DNA from: Stenotrophomonas koreensis
Lineage (GTDB): Bacteria; Pseudomonadota; Gammaproteobacteria; Xanthomonadales; Xanthomonadaceae
Length of the DNA: 64,000 nucleotides
Assembly (NCBI RefSeq): GCF_001431525.1
Contig: NZ_LDJH01000011.1
Span: 124,001-188,000 of the forward strand
Reading direction: 5' to 3'
Shown here piece after piece: positions 17,597 through 26,894 of the stretch. Made by a program: the position numbers and the translations under genes. The notes below the pieces were generated by a model, which was not told the origin of the DNA, searched no databases, and saw only the letters and a list, made by a program, of their open reading frames with translations. Every line of letters begins with the position of its first letter. Positions within the stretch are counted from its first letter, which is position 1.

Positions 17597-18732
17597 GCTT
17601 CCTGCTGCCCGCCGGCCTGTTCGGCCTGCTTGCCCTGGCCTTGCCGCTGCTGATCCACCTGATCCGCCGCCCGCCCACCGAAACCCTCGCCTTTGCCGCG
17701 CTGCGCTGGCTGGGTGATGTGGCCCGCCCGCAGCGGCAGTGGCGCCTGCGCCAGTGGCTGCTGTTGCTGCTGCGCCTGCTGCTCATCACCGCGCTGGCGC
17801 TGCTGCTGGCCGAGCCGGTGCGTCAGGCCGGCAGCGCGAACGAGCGCGTGCGTGCGGTGTCGCCCGTGCTGCCTGCGCCTGCGCCTGTCGAAGGCTTGCG
17901 CGATGTCTGGCTGGCTGACGGCTTCCCCGCCATCGCCGCCGATGTGCCGGTACCGCCGGCCGACCAACCCACCAGCTCGCTGCTGCGCCAGCTTGATGCC
18001 CAGCTGCCACCGGGCACCGCCCTGCAGGTGATGGTCGGTCCGATGATGGATGGGACTGACGGCCAACGCCCACGGCTTTCCCGCGCGGTGGACTGGCAGG
18101 TGCAGGCCGCGCCTGATACCGCGCCAGCCGGCGATGCTGGCAAAGCCGCCGCACCGGCCGCACCGCGCATCGTGCTGCGCCATGACGACAGCGACGCCAT
18201 GCGCGCCAGCCTGCGCGTGTGGCAGGCCGTGGCCGCGGCCTGGCAACCGGAGTCTGATGCCGACATCGCACCGCTCACTGCGCCGCTGCCCGCACTCGAC
18301 GCCGATACCCTGCTGGTATGGCTGGCCGAGGCGCCGCTGCCCGAAGCCGCGCAGGAACACCGCCATCAGGGTGGCCGCGTGCTGGTGGCCGCCGCCATCG
18401 ATGACAGCACCCCCACCCTGCTCGACAACGGCGACGGTGCCCCGCTGCTGGCCCGCGCTGCCGATGGCCGCTTCCTGCTCACCGCCCCGCTCAGCGCTGC
18501 GGCTGCCCCGCGCGTGCTCGATGCCGACTTCCCCGCACGCCTGCTCGCCGCGCTGCAGCCGCGCGTGACCGCCGCCCGCACCGATGCCGCCGACCATGCG
18601 CCGCTCGCCGGTGCGGCCTGGCTGTACGCGCCCACACCGCAGCCGCTGGCACCGCTGTTGGTCGTGCTGATCGCCGCGCTGTTCCTGCTCGAACGCACTG
18701 TGGCCAGCTGGCCGCGCCGGGAGGCCGCATGA
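17593..18732 (+). CDS. BatA-like N-terminal-domain membrane protein
   Basis: 379 residues from ATG 17593 (MSFLLPAGLFGLLALALPLL). The first 80 residues match the BatA N-terminal double-transmembrane domain: a first helix, IHLIRRPPTETLAFAALRWL, and a second helix LLLLLRLLLITALALLLAEP. The middle is a periplasmic VWA-type region in which the metal site is not well kept, and a last helix (APLLVVLIAALFLLERTV) is near the end. It lacks a C-terminal DUF4159 domain, which is encoded separately upstream. Both flanking gene junctions are 4-bp ATGA overlaps. Confidence 0.8.
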   Translation: MSFLLPAGLFGLLALALPLLIHLIRRPPTETLAFAALRWLGDVARPQRQWRLRQWLLLLLRLLLITALALLLAEPVRQAGSANERVRAVSPVLPAPAPVEGLRDVWLADGFPAIAADVPVPPADQPTSSLLRQLDAQLPPGTALQVMVGPMMDGTDGQRPRLSRAVDWQVQAAPDTAPAGDAGKAAAPAAPRIVLRHDDSDAMRASLRVWQAVAAAWQPESDADIAPLTAPLPALDADTLLVWLAEAPLPEAAQEHRHQGGRVLVAAAIDDSTPTLLDNGDGAPLLARAADGRFLLTAPLSAAAAPRVLDADFPARLLAALQPRVTAARTDAADHAPLAGAAWLYAPTPQPLAPLLVVLIAALFLLERTVASWPRREAA

Positions 18733-20915
18733 ACGCCAGCGTGCAGCGCCTGTGGCAACGCGCCCGCCTGGCACGCATCCGCCAGGCCGGCTGGCTGCTG
18801 TTGCCGCTGGCCTGTGCCGCCACCGTCGCCATCCGCCCGTTCGGCCACGGGTCGGTCGCCTTGTTCGCCGCCGCGCTGCTGGCCGTGGGTTTCTGGCTGT
18901 GGCGCAGCCTGCGTGCGATGGATGCGCGCTGGCTGGTGCGCCAGCTCAACCGCGATGCGGCCCTGCTGGACAGTGCCGACCTGCTGCTGGCCGATGACGC
19001 CCCCCTCAACCCGCTGCAGGCCCGGCTCAGGCAGCAGCTGGAAGCGGCCATCGCCCAGCGCCGCGAAGCGCTGTCCACGCCCTTCCCGCGCCGTGCTCTG
19101 ATCGCTGCCGTGGCAGTGGTCCTGCTGCTGATCGCCGCCAGTTGGTGGGCAGGCCCTCCCGCTGCGCCGCCTGTGCCCGCCCGCGCAACCACGCCCGTGC
19201 CAGCCATTGCCACCGATGCCATGCCGCAGCTGCAGGCCATCGCCCTGCGCGTCACGCCACCGGCCTACACCGGCCAGGCCGCCAGCACGCAGGCAGCGCT
19301 GGACGTGCGTGCCCCGCACAACACCGTCCTGCACTGGCAACTGCGCCTGGCCAACGTGCAAAGCGCCGCCCTGCACTTCCACGATGGCCACCAGATCGCG
19401 CTGGAACGTGGCGAAGGTGACAGCTGGCAGGCCCGCCACACGCTCATCACCTCTGCGCTGTACCGCGTGGTCACCACACCGGCCCTGGCCGATGCCCCGC
19501 TGCATCGCCTGGATGCCACGCCCGACCTGCCGCCGCAGGTGCGCGTGGTCACGCCCGAACAGCCGCTCACCCCGGGGCGCATCGGCCAGCGCCACTGGGA
19601 GCTGGTGTTCGAGGCCAGCGACGACTACGCCGTGCAGCCGGCCGCCAGCCTGCTGCTGACCCGCACCGAAGGCAGCGGCGAAAACATCACCTTCCAGCAA
19701 ACCCGCATCGTGCTGACCGGCAGCGGCAATGCGCGCCTGCGCCGTTACAGCCACCGCGTGGATATCACCGCGCTCGGTGCCGGCCCCGGCGATGATGTGA
19801 TCGCCCGGCTGGAAGTGCGCGACAACCGCGCGCCCAACGCGCAGACCAGCCACAGCCCCAGCCTGATCCTGCGCCTGCCCAGCGAGGCCGAGCAGCAGGC
19901 CAGTGACCTGGAAGGTGCGATCAAGAAGGTGCTGCCGGCCTACTTCCGCAGCCAGCGCCAGATCATCCTCGATGCGGAAGGTTTGATCGCCCAGCGCCGC
20001 AGCCTGGATGCGGAACGTTTTGTGGTGCGCGCCGATGCCATCGGCGTGGACCAGCGCATCCTGCGCCTGCGCTACGGCCAGTTCCTGGGCGAGGAAAGCG
20101 AGGGCGAGCCGGAACCGCCGCCGGGCCTGAAGCCACCAGCCGGCGATCATGCTGGCAGCGAGCACGAAAGCCAGGATCATCACGACGCCGATGGTCACGA
20201 TCACGCTGCCGCTGGCCATGCCGGCCACGACCACGGCCAGCCGTCCGAACCGCGCCCCATGGGCACCACCACCGTGGCCGACGTGCTGGCCGAGTACGGC
20301 CACACCCACGACCACGCCGAAGCGGCCACCCTGCTCGACCCGCAGACCCGCGCCACGCTGAAAGCCGCGTTGGATGCGATGTGGCTCAGCGAGGGCGAGC
20401 TGCGCCAGGGCCGCCCCGAGCAGGCTCTGCCCCATGCCTACAAGGCACTGGGCTTCATCAAGCAGGTGCAGCAGGCCGAGCGCATCTACCTGGCGCGGCT
20501 GGGGCCGGAGCTGCCACCAATCGATTTCAACCGGCGCATGGGCGGCAAGCGCGACGGGCTGGCCAGCCGCCGCCTGCGCCTTGTCGGCAGCACTGCCGGC
20601 GAGGACGCCATCGCCCAGGCCTGGCTGGCGCTGGACCGTGGCGGCCTGCCGGACATCCCGGCGCTGCAGCGCTGGCTGGCGGCCCATACCGCCACGCTGC
20701 GCGACCCGCTGGCCCTGGCCGCGGCACTGGACCCGCTGATCGCTGATCCCACCTGCCTGCCCTGCCGCGACAGCCTGCGCGCCGCGTTGTGGCAGGCCTG
20801 GACCCAGCCGGTGGCCCGTCCACTGGCACGTCCGGCCACCGATGCCATGGGCCAGCGTTACCTCGATGCGCTGGAGCGCGCCCCGGAGAGCCGCACCATG
20901 CAGGCCCACCCATGA
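18729..20915 (+). CDS. DUF4175 family membrane protein with histidine-rich loop
   Basis: 728 residues. Helices near residues 18-60 and 117-140 anchor it in the membrane; the body is a large periplasmic region rich in predicted beta structure, then long helices (EAEQQASDLEGAIKKVLPAY). Residues 474-502 hold nine histidines in 29 positions with Asp and Glu between them, plus GHTHDH further on, a likely metal-binding linker. DUF4175 proteins are found with MoxR/BatA loci, with no assigned biochemical role. Starts by ATGA overlap with the gene before and overlaps the next the same way. Confidence 0.78.
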   Translation: MNASVQRLWQRARLARIRQAGWLLLPLACAATVAIRPFGHGSVALFAAALLAVGFWLWRSLRAMDARWLVRQLNRDAALLDSADLLLADDAPLNPLQARLRQQLEAAIAQRREALSTPFPRRALIAAVAVVLLLIAASWWAGPPAAPPVPARATTPVPAIATDAMPQLQAIALRVTPPAYTGQAASTQAALDVRAPHNTVLHWQLRLANVQSAALHFHDGHQIALERGEGDSWQARHTLITSALYRVVTTPALADAPLHRLDATPDLPPQVRVVTPEQPLTPGRIGQRHWELVFEASDDYAVQPAASLLLTRTEGSGENITFQQTRIVLTGSGNARLRRYSHRVDITALGAGPGDDVIARLEVRDNRAPNAQTSHSPSLILRLPSEAEQQASDLEGAIKKVLPAYFRSQRQIILDAEGLIAQRRSLDAERFVVRADAIGVDQRILRLRYGQFLGEESEGEPEPPPGLKPPAGDHAGSEHESQDHHDADGHDHAAAGHAGHDHGQPSEPRPMGTTTVADVLAEYGHTHDHAEAATLLDPQTRATLKAALDAMWLSEGELRQGRPEQALPHAYKALGFIKQVQQAERIYLARLGPELPPIDFNRRMGGKRDGLASRRLRLVGSTAGEDAIAQAWLALDRGGLPDIPALQRWLAAHTATLRDPLALAAALDPLIADPTCLPCRDSLRAALWQAWTQPVARPLARPATDAMGQRYLDALERAPESRTMQAHP

Positions 20916-22657
20916 GCACCGCCCTGTCCTGGCCGCTGGGCCTGATCGTCCTGCCCGCACTGGTCGGCATGGTCGGCACCCTGCGCCGCCCCGGCCTGTC
21001 TGCCGCCCGCAAGACCGTGCTGTGCATCGTGCAGGCGCTGGTGGCCAGCGCCCTGTGGCTGACGCTGTTCCCGCCGCTGCAGACCCAGCCGGCCGTCACC
21101 GCGCAAGTACTGACCTCGCCCGATGCCACGCCGGGCAGCGATGCCAGCATCCCGCGCTACGCGCTGCCCGAAGCCGGCGATGTAGACGGTGCGCAGCACG
21201 TGCCGGACCTGGCCAGCCTGCTGCGTGCCCAGCCGCAGATCACCGCCGTGCAGTTGATCGGCGATGGCCTGCCCGCGCGTGACCGCCTGCCGCAGCGTGC
21301 CGCGCTCGCGCACACACCCGCACCGCTGCACGGGCTGGTGGAGGTGCAACTGCCCGATGCCGTCGCCGCCGGCGGCCAGCTGCAGGTGCTGGCGCGGGTG
21401 GCCGGTGCATCCAAGCGCGACTGGCAGGCCGAACTGCGTGACCCGGCCGAGCGTCTGGTCGATCGCCAGCCCATCAATGATGACGGCCGCATCGCCCTGC
21501 AGGCGCCAGTGCGCGCTGCCGGCCAGGTGCTCTACACCCTGCGCATCAATGATGCCGACAACCGCCTGATCGACAGCGCCCCGCTGCCCGTGAGCGTGGT
21601 CGATGGCCATGCCCTGCGCCTGCACCAGCTGGCCGGCGCGCCCAATGCGGAGAACAAGTTCTTCCAGCGCTGGGCCAGCGATGCGGCACTGGCCACCACG
21701 CGCCAGCTGCCCACCGGCGGCGGCGTGGTGCTGGGCGATGTCGGTGCCGGCATCGAGGCACGGCAACTGGCCAACAGCGACCTGCTGCTGCTCGACGAAC
21801 GCAGCCTGCTGGCCTTGGGCAGTGCCGGCCGCGCCCGCCTGCGCAGCGCGCTGCGCGAAGGCCTCGGCGTGCTGGTGCAGCCACGCGACGCTTTGGAGGC
21901 CAGCCATCGCCAGGCCCTGGCAGAACTGGGTCTGCGCGTTAGCGGCGGCAACCGTACCGCAGCGCTGGCGCTGGAAACGGACAAGACCCCGCCCGAACGC
22001 CTGGACGTACTGCGCGGCCCGCGTGCGCACACGCCCGCACAGGCCGAAAGCGCACCGCCGCTGGAGCGCTGGAATGTGACCTCCAACGATGCCCGGCCGC
22101 TGCGTCAGGGCACGCACGCCATCGGCTTCTGGCAGACCGTGGGCCGTGGCCGCATCGGCCTGCTCGCCCTGCCCGATACCCACCTGCTGGTGCTGGCCGG
22201 TCGCGACGAACTGCACGCCGCCCTGTGGGCGCAGGCCACCGGCACCCTGGCCCGTGCCCGGGTGCAGGAAGGCGCCTATGTGCAGCACGATGCGCGCCTG
22301 TGGCAGCACGAACGCAACACCCTGTGCGGGCTGGATGGCGACACCGAAGTGGTCCACAGCGACAGCCAGCACAGCCAGCACCTGCGCATCGACCCGGCCA
22401 CGCCCGGCTGCGCCGCCTGGTGGCCCGAACACAGCGGCTGGCACCGCATCGGCGAGCAAGCCGTGTTCGTCACCGCACCCGAAACTGCCCCCGGCCTGCA
22501 CCGCGCCCAGCGCCTGCGCGACACCGCCGAAGTCGTCGCCGCCTCCTCACTTCCGGCCGATCACGCACTGCCGCAACAGCCCGGCCCGCGCTGGCCGTGG
22601 TGGCTGGCACTGGTCGGGCTGCTGGGTGTGTTGTGGTGGGTGGAGCGGAAAAATTGA
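20912..22657 (+). CDS. Large membrane protein closing the MoxR operon, unknown function
   Basis: 581 residues from ATG 20912, four bases inside the DUF4175 gene. N-terminal hydrophobic segments (about residues 7-20 and 32-52), a long periplasmic body with an immunoglobulin-like stretch (HGLVEVQLPDAVAAGGQLQV) and a GATase-like region (NSDLLLLDERSLLALGSAGR), and a last helix (WPWWLALVGLLGVLWWVE) at the C-terminus. Comparable proteins are last in MoxR-DUF58-BatA operons. The frame is the only long open one and is locked to the operon by overlap. No catalytic motif recognised. Confidence 0.75.
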   Translation: MSTALSWPLGLIVLPALVGMVGTLRRPGLSAARKTVLCIVQALVASALWLTLFPPLQTQPAVTAQVLTSPDATPGSDASIPRYALPEAGDVDGAQHVPDLASLLRAQPQITAVQLIGDGLPARDRLPQRAALAHTPAPLHGLVEVQLPDAVAAGGQLQVLARVAGASKRDWQAELRDPAERLVDRQPINDDGRIALQAPVRAAGQVLYTLRINDADNRLIDSAPLPVSVVDGHALRLHQLAGAPNAENKFFQRWASDAALATTRQLPTGGGVVLGDVGAGIEARQLANSDLLLLDERSLLALGSAGRARLRSALREGLGVLVQPRDALEASHRQALAELGLRVSGGNRTAALALETDKTPPERLDVLRGPRAHTPAQAESAPPLERWNVTSNDARPLRQGTHAIGFWQTVGRGRIGLLALPDTHLLVLAGRDELHAALWAQATGTLARARVQEGAYVQHDARLWQHERNTLCGLDGDTEVVHSDSQHSQHLRIDPATPGCAAWWPEHSGWHRIGEQAVFVTAPETAPGLHRAQRLRDTAEVVAASSLPADHALPQQPGPRWPWWLALVGLLGVLWWVERKN

Positions 22658-22704
22658 AGCTCCTCCATTGCCGATTTCACCCGGCCGTGACAATCCAATA
22701 GACT

Positions 22705-22726
22705 CCTTGAAACTGCTCTTTCAAGG
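22705..22726 (+). promoter_or_regulatory. Hairpin covering the Shine-Dalgarno of the defence operon
   Basis: A perfect 8-bp inverted repeat, CCTTGAAA and TTTCAAGG, with a six-base loop lies six bases before the ATG of the GHKL gene at 22733. The right arm contains most of the likely ribosome-binding site (AAGGG, five bases before the ATG). It may be a protein operator or an RNA stem that limits translation. Seen directly; the regulatory meaning is inferred. Confidence 0.5.
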
Positions 22727-22732
22727 GATGAG

Positions 22733-24181
22733 ATGGAGACGCTTGAAGTAGTTCCGGACCCTGTATCGCTGGTCGAGTCGATGCGGTCCGTCGGGTATTC
22801 AGTGGAAGCTGCGGTAGCTGACATCGTGGACAACAGTCTTTCGGCTGGAGCATCTACCGTTCGAATCCAGTACGACGCCAGCGAAAACCCCTTCGTTGCG
22901 ATTCTCGACGATGGCAAAGGCATGGCTCCTGATGAGCTTACCAATGCCATGCGACATGGCAGCTCCAACCCTGTCGATCAACGAGGGACAGACGATCTCG
23001 GCCGATTTGGACTGGGACTCAAGACGGCCTCTCTTTCCCAGTGTCGAAAACTGACTGTTATCAGCAGCAAGGCTGGAACCATCACTGCCCGGCGATGGGA
23101 TTTGGACGTTGTACGGGAGACAGGACGCTGGCTGGTAGTTGTCCCTGATGAGCTTGAGTTTGAAAAAATGCCAATGTTCACGCGATTGCGTGCTCAGGAT
23201 TCCGGAACCCTTGTGGTATGGCAAGATCTCGACAGGCTGACAGCTGGAGCAAGGGACGTCCAAAAGGAAATGACCTCCAAGATGGCCCCCTTGCTGGAGC
23301 ACTTGGCGCTTGTATTCCATCGATTTACGCAGAAAGAAGGACTGCACTCTGCAGTATCGATAACAGTGAATGGAATGTCATTGCCTCTTCGCGACCCTTT
23401 TCTGGCCTCCAACCAGTTCCGGCAAGAGCTTGAAGGACAAACCATCCGCCATGATCGCGGCACTGTCGAGGTTTCACCCTTCGTTCTGCCTCCAATCAGC
23501 CGACTGAGCGAAGAAGAGATCGAGACTGCTGGGGGACGTGACGGCCTCCGCGGCACACAAGGCTTCTACGTTTACCGCGGACGACGTCTTGTAATCTGGG
23601 GGACGTGGTTTCGACTAGTTCCAAAACATGAGTTCTACAAGCTCACCAGGGTAAGGGTCGATATCCCTAATTCATTCGATGACTTGTGGGCATTGGATAT
23701 CAAGAAGTCTGCAGCCTACCCACCTGATGCAATCCGCGATCGTCTCAAACGCCTGATCCCACACTTTGCTGAAAAGAGCAGAAAAGCGATTGTATATACA
23801 GGCCGACGATCAGGAAAAAATACTGAAGTCGTTCCACTCTGGGATCGATTCGAACCAAAACATGGCAGCTTCAGCTACCAGGTAAATATCAACCACCCAT
23901 TGATCGCAAAGCTCTGCGAATCAATGGATGCAGACCAGCAGCGCCACATGGAGACAGTATTTGAACACCTGGCGGTTTCATTGCCCTACGACCAGATATA
24001 TGCCGACATGTGCTCAGACAAGCCACAGGACGCTGATAATCAAATCGATCATCTCGTTGATATGGCCAGGATCATTCTTGAACTTACGGGACTTGATGTA
24101 GCCAAAGTTCTTGGAATTGATCCACTGGCACGTTTCCCGACCATGCATGAAGCAATCAAAGTGAGGCTAGCTGATGTCTGA
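22733..24181 (+). CDS. GHKL ATPase (MutL/MORC/Hsp90 type) of a defence system
   Basis: 482 residues. Motifs of the GHKL fold are complete: N-box DIVDNS with the Mg-binding N34, G1 DDGKGM (59-64), and G2 GRFGLGLKTAS from G90. Residues 1 to about 220 form the ATPase and the rest (from about 240, YVYRGRRLVIWGTW onward) resembles the S5-like transducer and a helical tail of MutL-like proteins. No histidine-kinase H-box or receiver is present. GHKL proteins of this type dimerise on ATP and clamp DNA. Comparative work on MORC origins linked such proteins to predicted restriction-modification operons. Codon use is AT-richer than the neighbours. Its stop overlaps the Z1 gene by 8 bp. Confidence 0.85.
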   Translation: METLEVVPDPVSLVESMRSVGYSVEAAVADIVDNSLSAGASTVRIQYDASENPFVAILDDGKGMAPDELTNAMRHGSSNPVDQRGTDDLGRFGLGLKTASLSQCRKLTVISSKAGTITARRWDLDVVRETGRWLVVVPDELEFEKMPMFTRLRAQDSGTLVVWQDLDRLTAGARDVQKEMTSKMAPLLEHLALVFHRFTQKEGLHSAVSITVNGMSLPLRDPFLASNQFRQELEGQTIRHDRGTVEVSPFVLPPISRLSEEEIETAGGRDGLRGTQGFYVYRGRRLVIWGTWFRLVPKHEFYKLTRVRVDIPNSFDDLWALDIKKSAAYPPDAIRDRLKRLIPHFAEKSRKAIVYTGRRSGKNTEVVPLWDRFEPKHGSFSYQVNINHPLIAKLCESMDADQQRHMETVFEHLAVSLPYDQIYADMCSDKPQDADNQIDHLVDMARIILELTGLDVAKVLGIDPLARFPTMHEAIKVRLADV

Positions 24182-26894
24182 TCCATTTCTGACAGCCATG
24201 GGAATCATTGGAGTACAAGATCTGACTGACGACGTGCTTGTAAGTACGATGGATGTTCTCTCCAAGATTTTCAGCGGAATGGATCTTGAGCCGACAAGAC
24301 GTCGACTTGAGGCGATGGTTGGAGTAAGCATGAGTCCTGGAGAAGGGCTTTCAAGCGGAGAGATCGAGCCTTGGCTGGATGACGCCAGATCCAGTATCAC
24401 TTGGACTTACTGGGACTCCTACGTGCGCCAACTGCAGTCCCAAGGCTTCACAGGACCAGTGCTTCGAACAATCAATGAAGATACTGACAACATCCTGACG
24501 GAATGCGGAAACCCTGCTGACGTAACTGCCTGGAGGACTCAAGGCCTCGTAATGGGTGATGTCCAGTCTGGAAAAACAGCCAACTATTGTGGCTTGATCA
24601 ACAAGGCAGCTGATGCCGGTTACAAGGTTGTTGTTCTTCTCACAGGAATGATCGAGGAATTGCGTTCACAGTCTCAAGAACGCATGGACGAAGGATTTGT
24701 GGGCCAGGATAGCAGCGAACTCATCGAAGGAATTCGCGGACGGACAATTGGGGCAGGAAGGTTTCGCGAAGCCACGCCGAACGTACTCACGTCCATCGAT
24801 TCTGACTTCTTGACAGCCAACCAGCGTGCCCTGCGAGGGATCCCTCTACAGAATCTCGGGGAACCCTTGCTCCTGGTTCTGAAGAAGAACACGACACCAC
24901 TCACGAGGCTGATCAAGTTCCTCAAAGGCCAGATGCGCCATGGATCCACGCAACTGGATATCCCGCTGTTCCTGGTAGATGATGAGGCAGACAACGCATC
25001 CGTTAATTCCAAGAAAGATGAGGATCCCGCCAGGATCAACAGCCTGATTCGGGAACTCATGGACCAGTTCCGCAGATCAGCCTATGTAGGATATACGGCA
25101 ACACCATTTGCAAACGTTTTCATAAATCCCGACACGGAGCGGAAGGACCTGTTCCCGAACAACTTCATCTACAGTCTCAGAGCCCCGAGCACATATATCG
25201 GTGCATCCTCGATATTTCTTGAAGATGGCGAACACGCGAACCAACTGGTCGATATCACTGATGCGCAGGCGATCTTCCCGGACAAGCACAAAAAGAATCT
25301 GGAGGTGGCTGAGCTTCCAAAGTCGATGCAGGATGCACTGAATGTATTCTTTCTTTCATGTGCCATACGGGATCTTCGGAAGGAAGGGTTACGCCACCGA
25401 TCCATGCTGGTAAATGTCACACGCTTTACAGAGGTCCAAGCTCGACTTGCGGAGACTGTGAAGAGCTACCTTTTTGATCTCACAAATGAGATCAAACAGT
25501 ACCTTGTCGATGATGACTTGTGGTCGCGCCACGAACCGCTTTGTAGGTTGCATGAACTCTATATTGAACATTACCCTGAAAGCGGCGTAACTTGGGACCA
25601 GATCCGCAGAAAACTACACGATTCAATCGCATCGGTAAAAGTCGTAACCATCAATCAGAAGACTGAAGCCGAAGAAAGACTCAACTATCGGCATTACAGA
25701 AATACAGAAAAAGGTCGACGAGTCATCGCGATCGGCGGCCTTACCCTGTCGCGCGGGCTTACGCTTGAAGGACTGTGCGTAAGCTACTTCTATCGCAACT
25801 CGAGGGCTTACGACACCCTGCTGCAAATGGGAAGATGGTTCGGTTACAGGCCTGATTACGATGATCTTTGCCGAGTCTGGATGGCTCCCGAGGCACAAGA
25901 CTGGTTCGGGCATATCGCTGAGGTTGTCAACGAACTCAGGACAGATATCAGGCATATGCACATCAATCGTTTACCGCCCAGCCGTTTCGGTATTCGAGTG
26001 AAGTCGCATCCTGATTTATTGCTGGTAACCGCGAAGAACAAGATGCGCCATTCCAAGGAGGTCTTGGTTGAGGCTTCCTTCAGTGGTCGAGGGGTAGAGA
26101 CAACCAGTCTGCCCAAGTCGCCAGAAGCGAACAAGAGTAATGCAAGGGTTACAGAGGCATTCCTCAGGAGGCTGGGGCCGCCAGAACAAATGGGTAATCG
26201 ATACCTCTGGCGACGGGTGCACTCCAGTCAAATTTCTGCATATCTAGCGGAATTGGAGATCCCGCCAGCAAATCAGGAATTCATGCCTGACAGCAAAACC
26301 AAAGACAAGCCCTTCTTGTCCTTCATTGCCGAGAACGAAATCGAATCCTTGCAGTACTGGGATGTATGCCTTCCTCAAGGTGAGGGTGATACCGCTGATG
26401 GCATCACCCTTGAGAATACCGATGGATCTCCGATCCGGGTCTCAAAACGCAAACGCCAGTTTGAAAAAAACAAATCAGCGGGCACGGACTTCCTGAAAGT
26501 CAACAAGATGCGCTTGGGTGAAATTTCAGATGAAAAGACAGGCATTGAAAATGAACTGATCGATCAAGCTGAGAACTCTTGGAGGGCGTCCAATCCGGAG
26601 AGAAATTCCCAAACGCGCGTCCCAGGCGATGCATATCGACGCGTACGCGAGAATCCGCTTCTGACGGTCCATCTTGTACAGCCAACCGACCCGAAGCCGG
26701 GATCCAAAAGCGTCAACCGAATCATTCCTGCCTGTAAAATCAATACAAATTTCCTGATCGGCGTAAGTCTATCTTTTCCAATTTATGAGGATACCAACCT
26801 CTCACCCGTCCGGTATCGCCTGAACAAGGTCTATCTGCATAACGTTGGACTGATTGATGACGATGAGGATGATTCGTATGAAGACCTCGATTGA
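24174..26894 (+). CDS. Z1-domain helicase-like ATPase of a defence system
   Basis: 906 residues. Walker A is GDVQSGKT (128-135), preceded by GLVM, the usual Z1 opening; Walker B is VDDEAD (D269 to D273), GYTATPFANVF near 306 matches superfamily II motif III, and QMGRWFGYR (551-559) is the motif VI arginine finger. Z1 proteins are superfamily II-related and occur in predicted restriction operons with GHKL ATPases, PD-(D/E)XK proteins and methylases. The last 250 residues have no domain I recognise. The ATG lies inside the GHKL gene and the 3' end overlaps the next gene by 17 bp, so all three are coupled. Confidence 0.9.
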   Translation: MSDPFLTAMGIIGVQDLTDDVLVSTMDVLSKIFSGMDLEPTRRRLEAMVGVSMSPGEGLSSGEIEPWLDDARSSITWTYWDSYVRQLQSQGFTGPVLRTINEDTDNILTECGNPADVTAWRTQGLVMGDVQSGKTANYCGLINKAADAGYKVVVLLTGMIEELRSQSQERMDEGFVGQDSSELIEGIRGRTIGAGRFREATPNVLTSIDSDFLTANQRALRGIPLQNLGEPLLLVLKKNTTPLTRLIKFLKGQMRHGSTQLDIPLFLVDDEADNASVNSKKDEDPARINSLIRELMDQFRRSAYVGYTATPFANVFINPDTERKDLFPNNFIYSLRAPSTYIGASSIFLEDGEHANQLVDITDAQAIFPDKHKKNLEVAELPKSMQDALNVFFLSCAIRDLRKEGLRHRSMLVNVTRFTEVQARLAETVKSYLFDLTNEIKQYLVDDDLWSRHEPLCRLHELYIEHYPESGVTWDQIRRKLHDSIASVKVVTINQKTEAEERLNYRHYRNTEKGRRVIAIGGLTLSRGLTLEGLCVSYFYRNSRAYDTLLQMGRWFGYRPDYDDLCRVWMAPEAQDWFGHIAEVVNELRTDIRHMHINRLPPSRFGIRVKSHPDLLLVTAKNKMRHSKEVLVEASFSGRGVETTSLPKSPEANKSNARVTEAFLRRLGPPEQMGNRYLWRRVHSSQISAYLAELEIPPANQEFMPDSKTKDKPFLSFIAENEIESLQYWDVCLPQGEGDTADGITLENTDGSPIRVSKRKRQFEKNKSAGTDFLKVNKMRLGEISDEKTGIENELIDQAENSWRASNPERNSQTRVPGDAYRRVRENPLLTVHLVQPTDPKPGSKSVNRIIPACKINTNFLIGVSLSFPIYEDTNLSPVRYRLNKVYLHNVGLIDDDEDDSYEDLD

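Noticed and set aside
18366..20960. Minus-strand open frame of 864 codons opposite the DUF4175 gene
   Set aside because: Low-complexity composition, no domain, opposite to an operon locked by ATGA overlaps.
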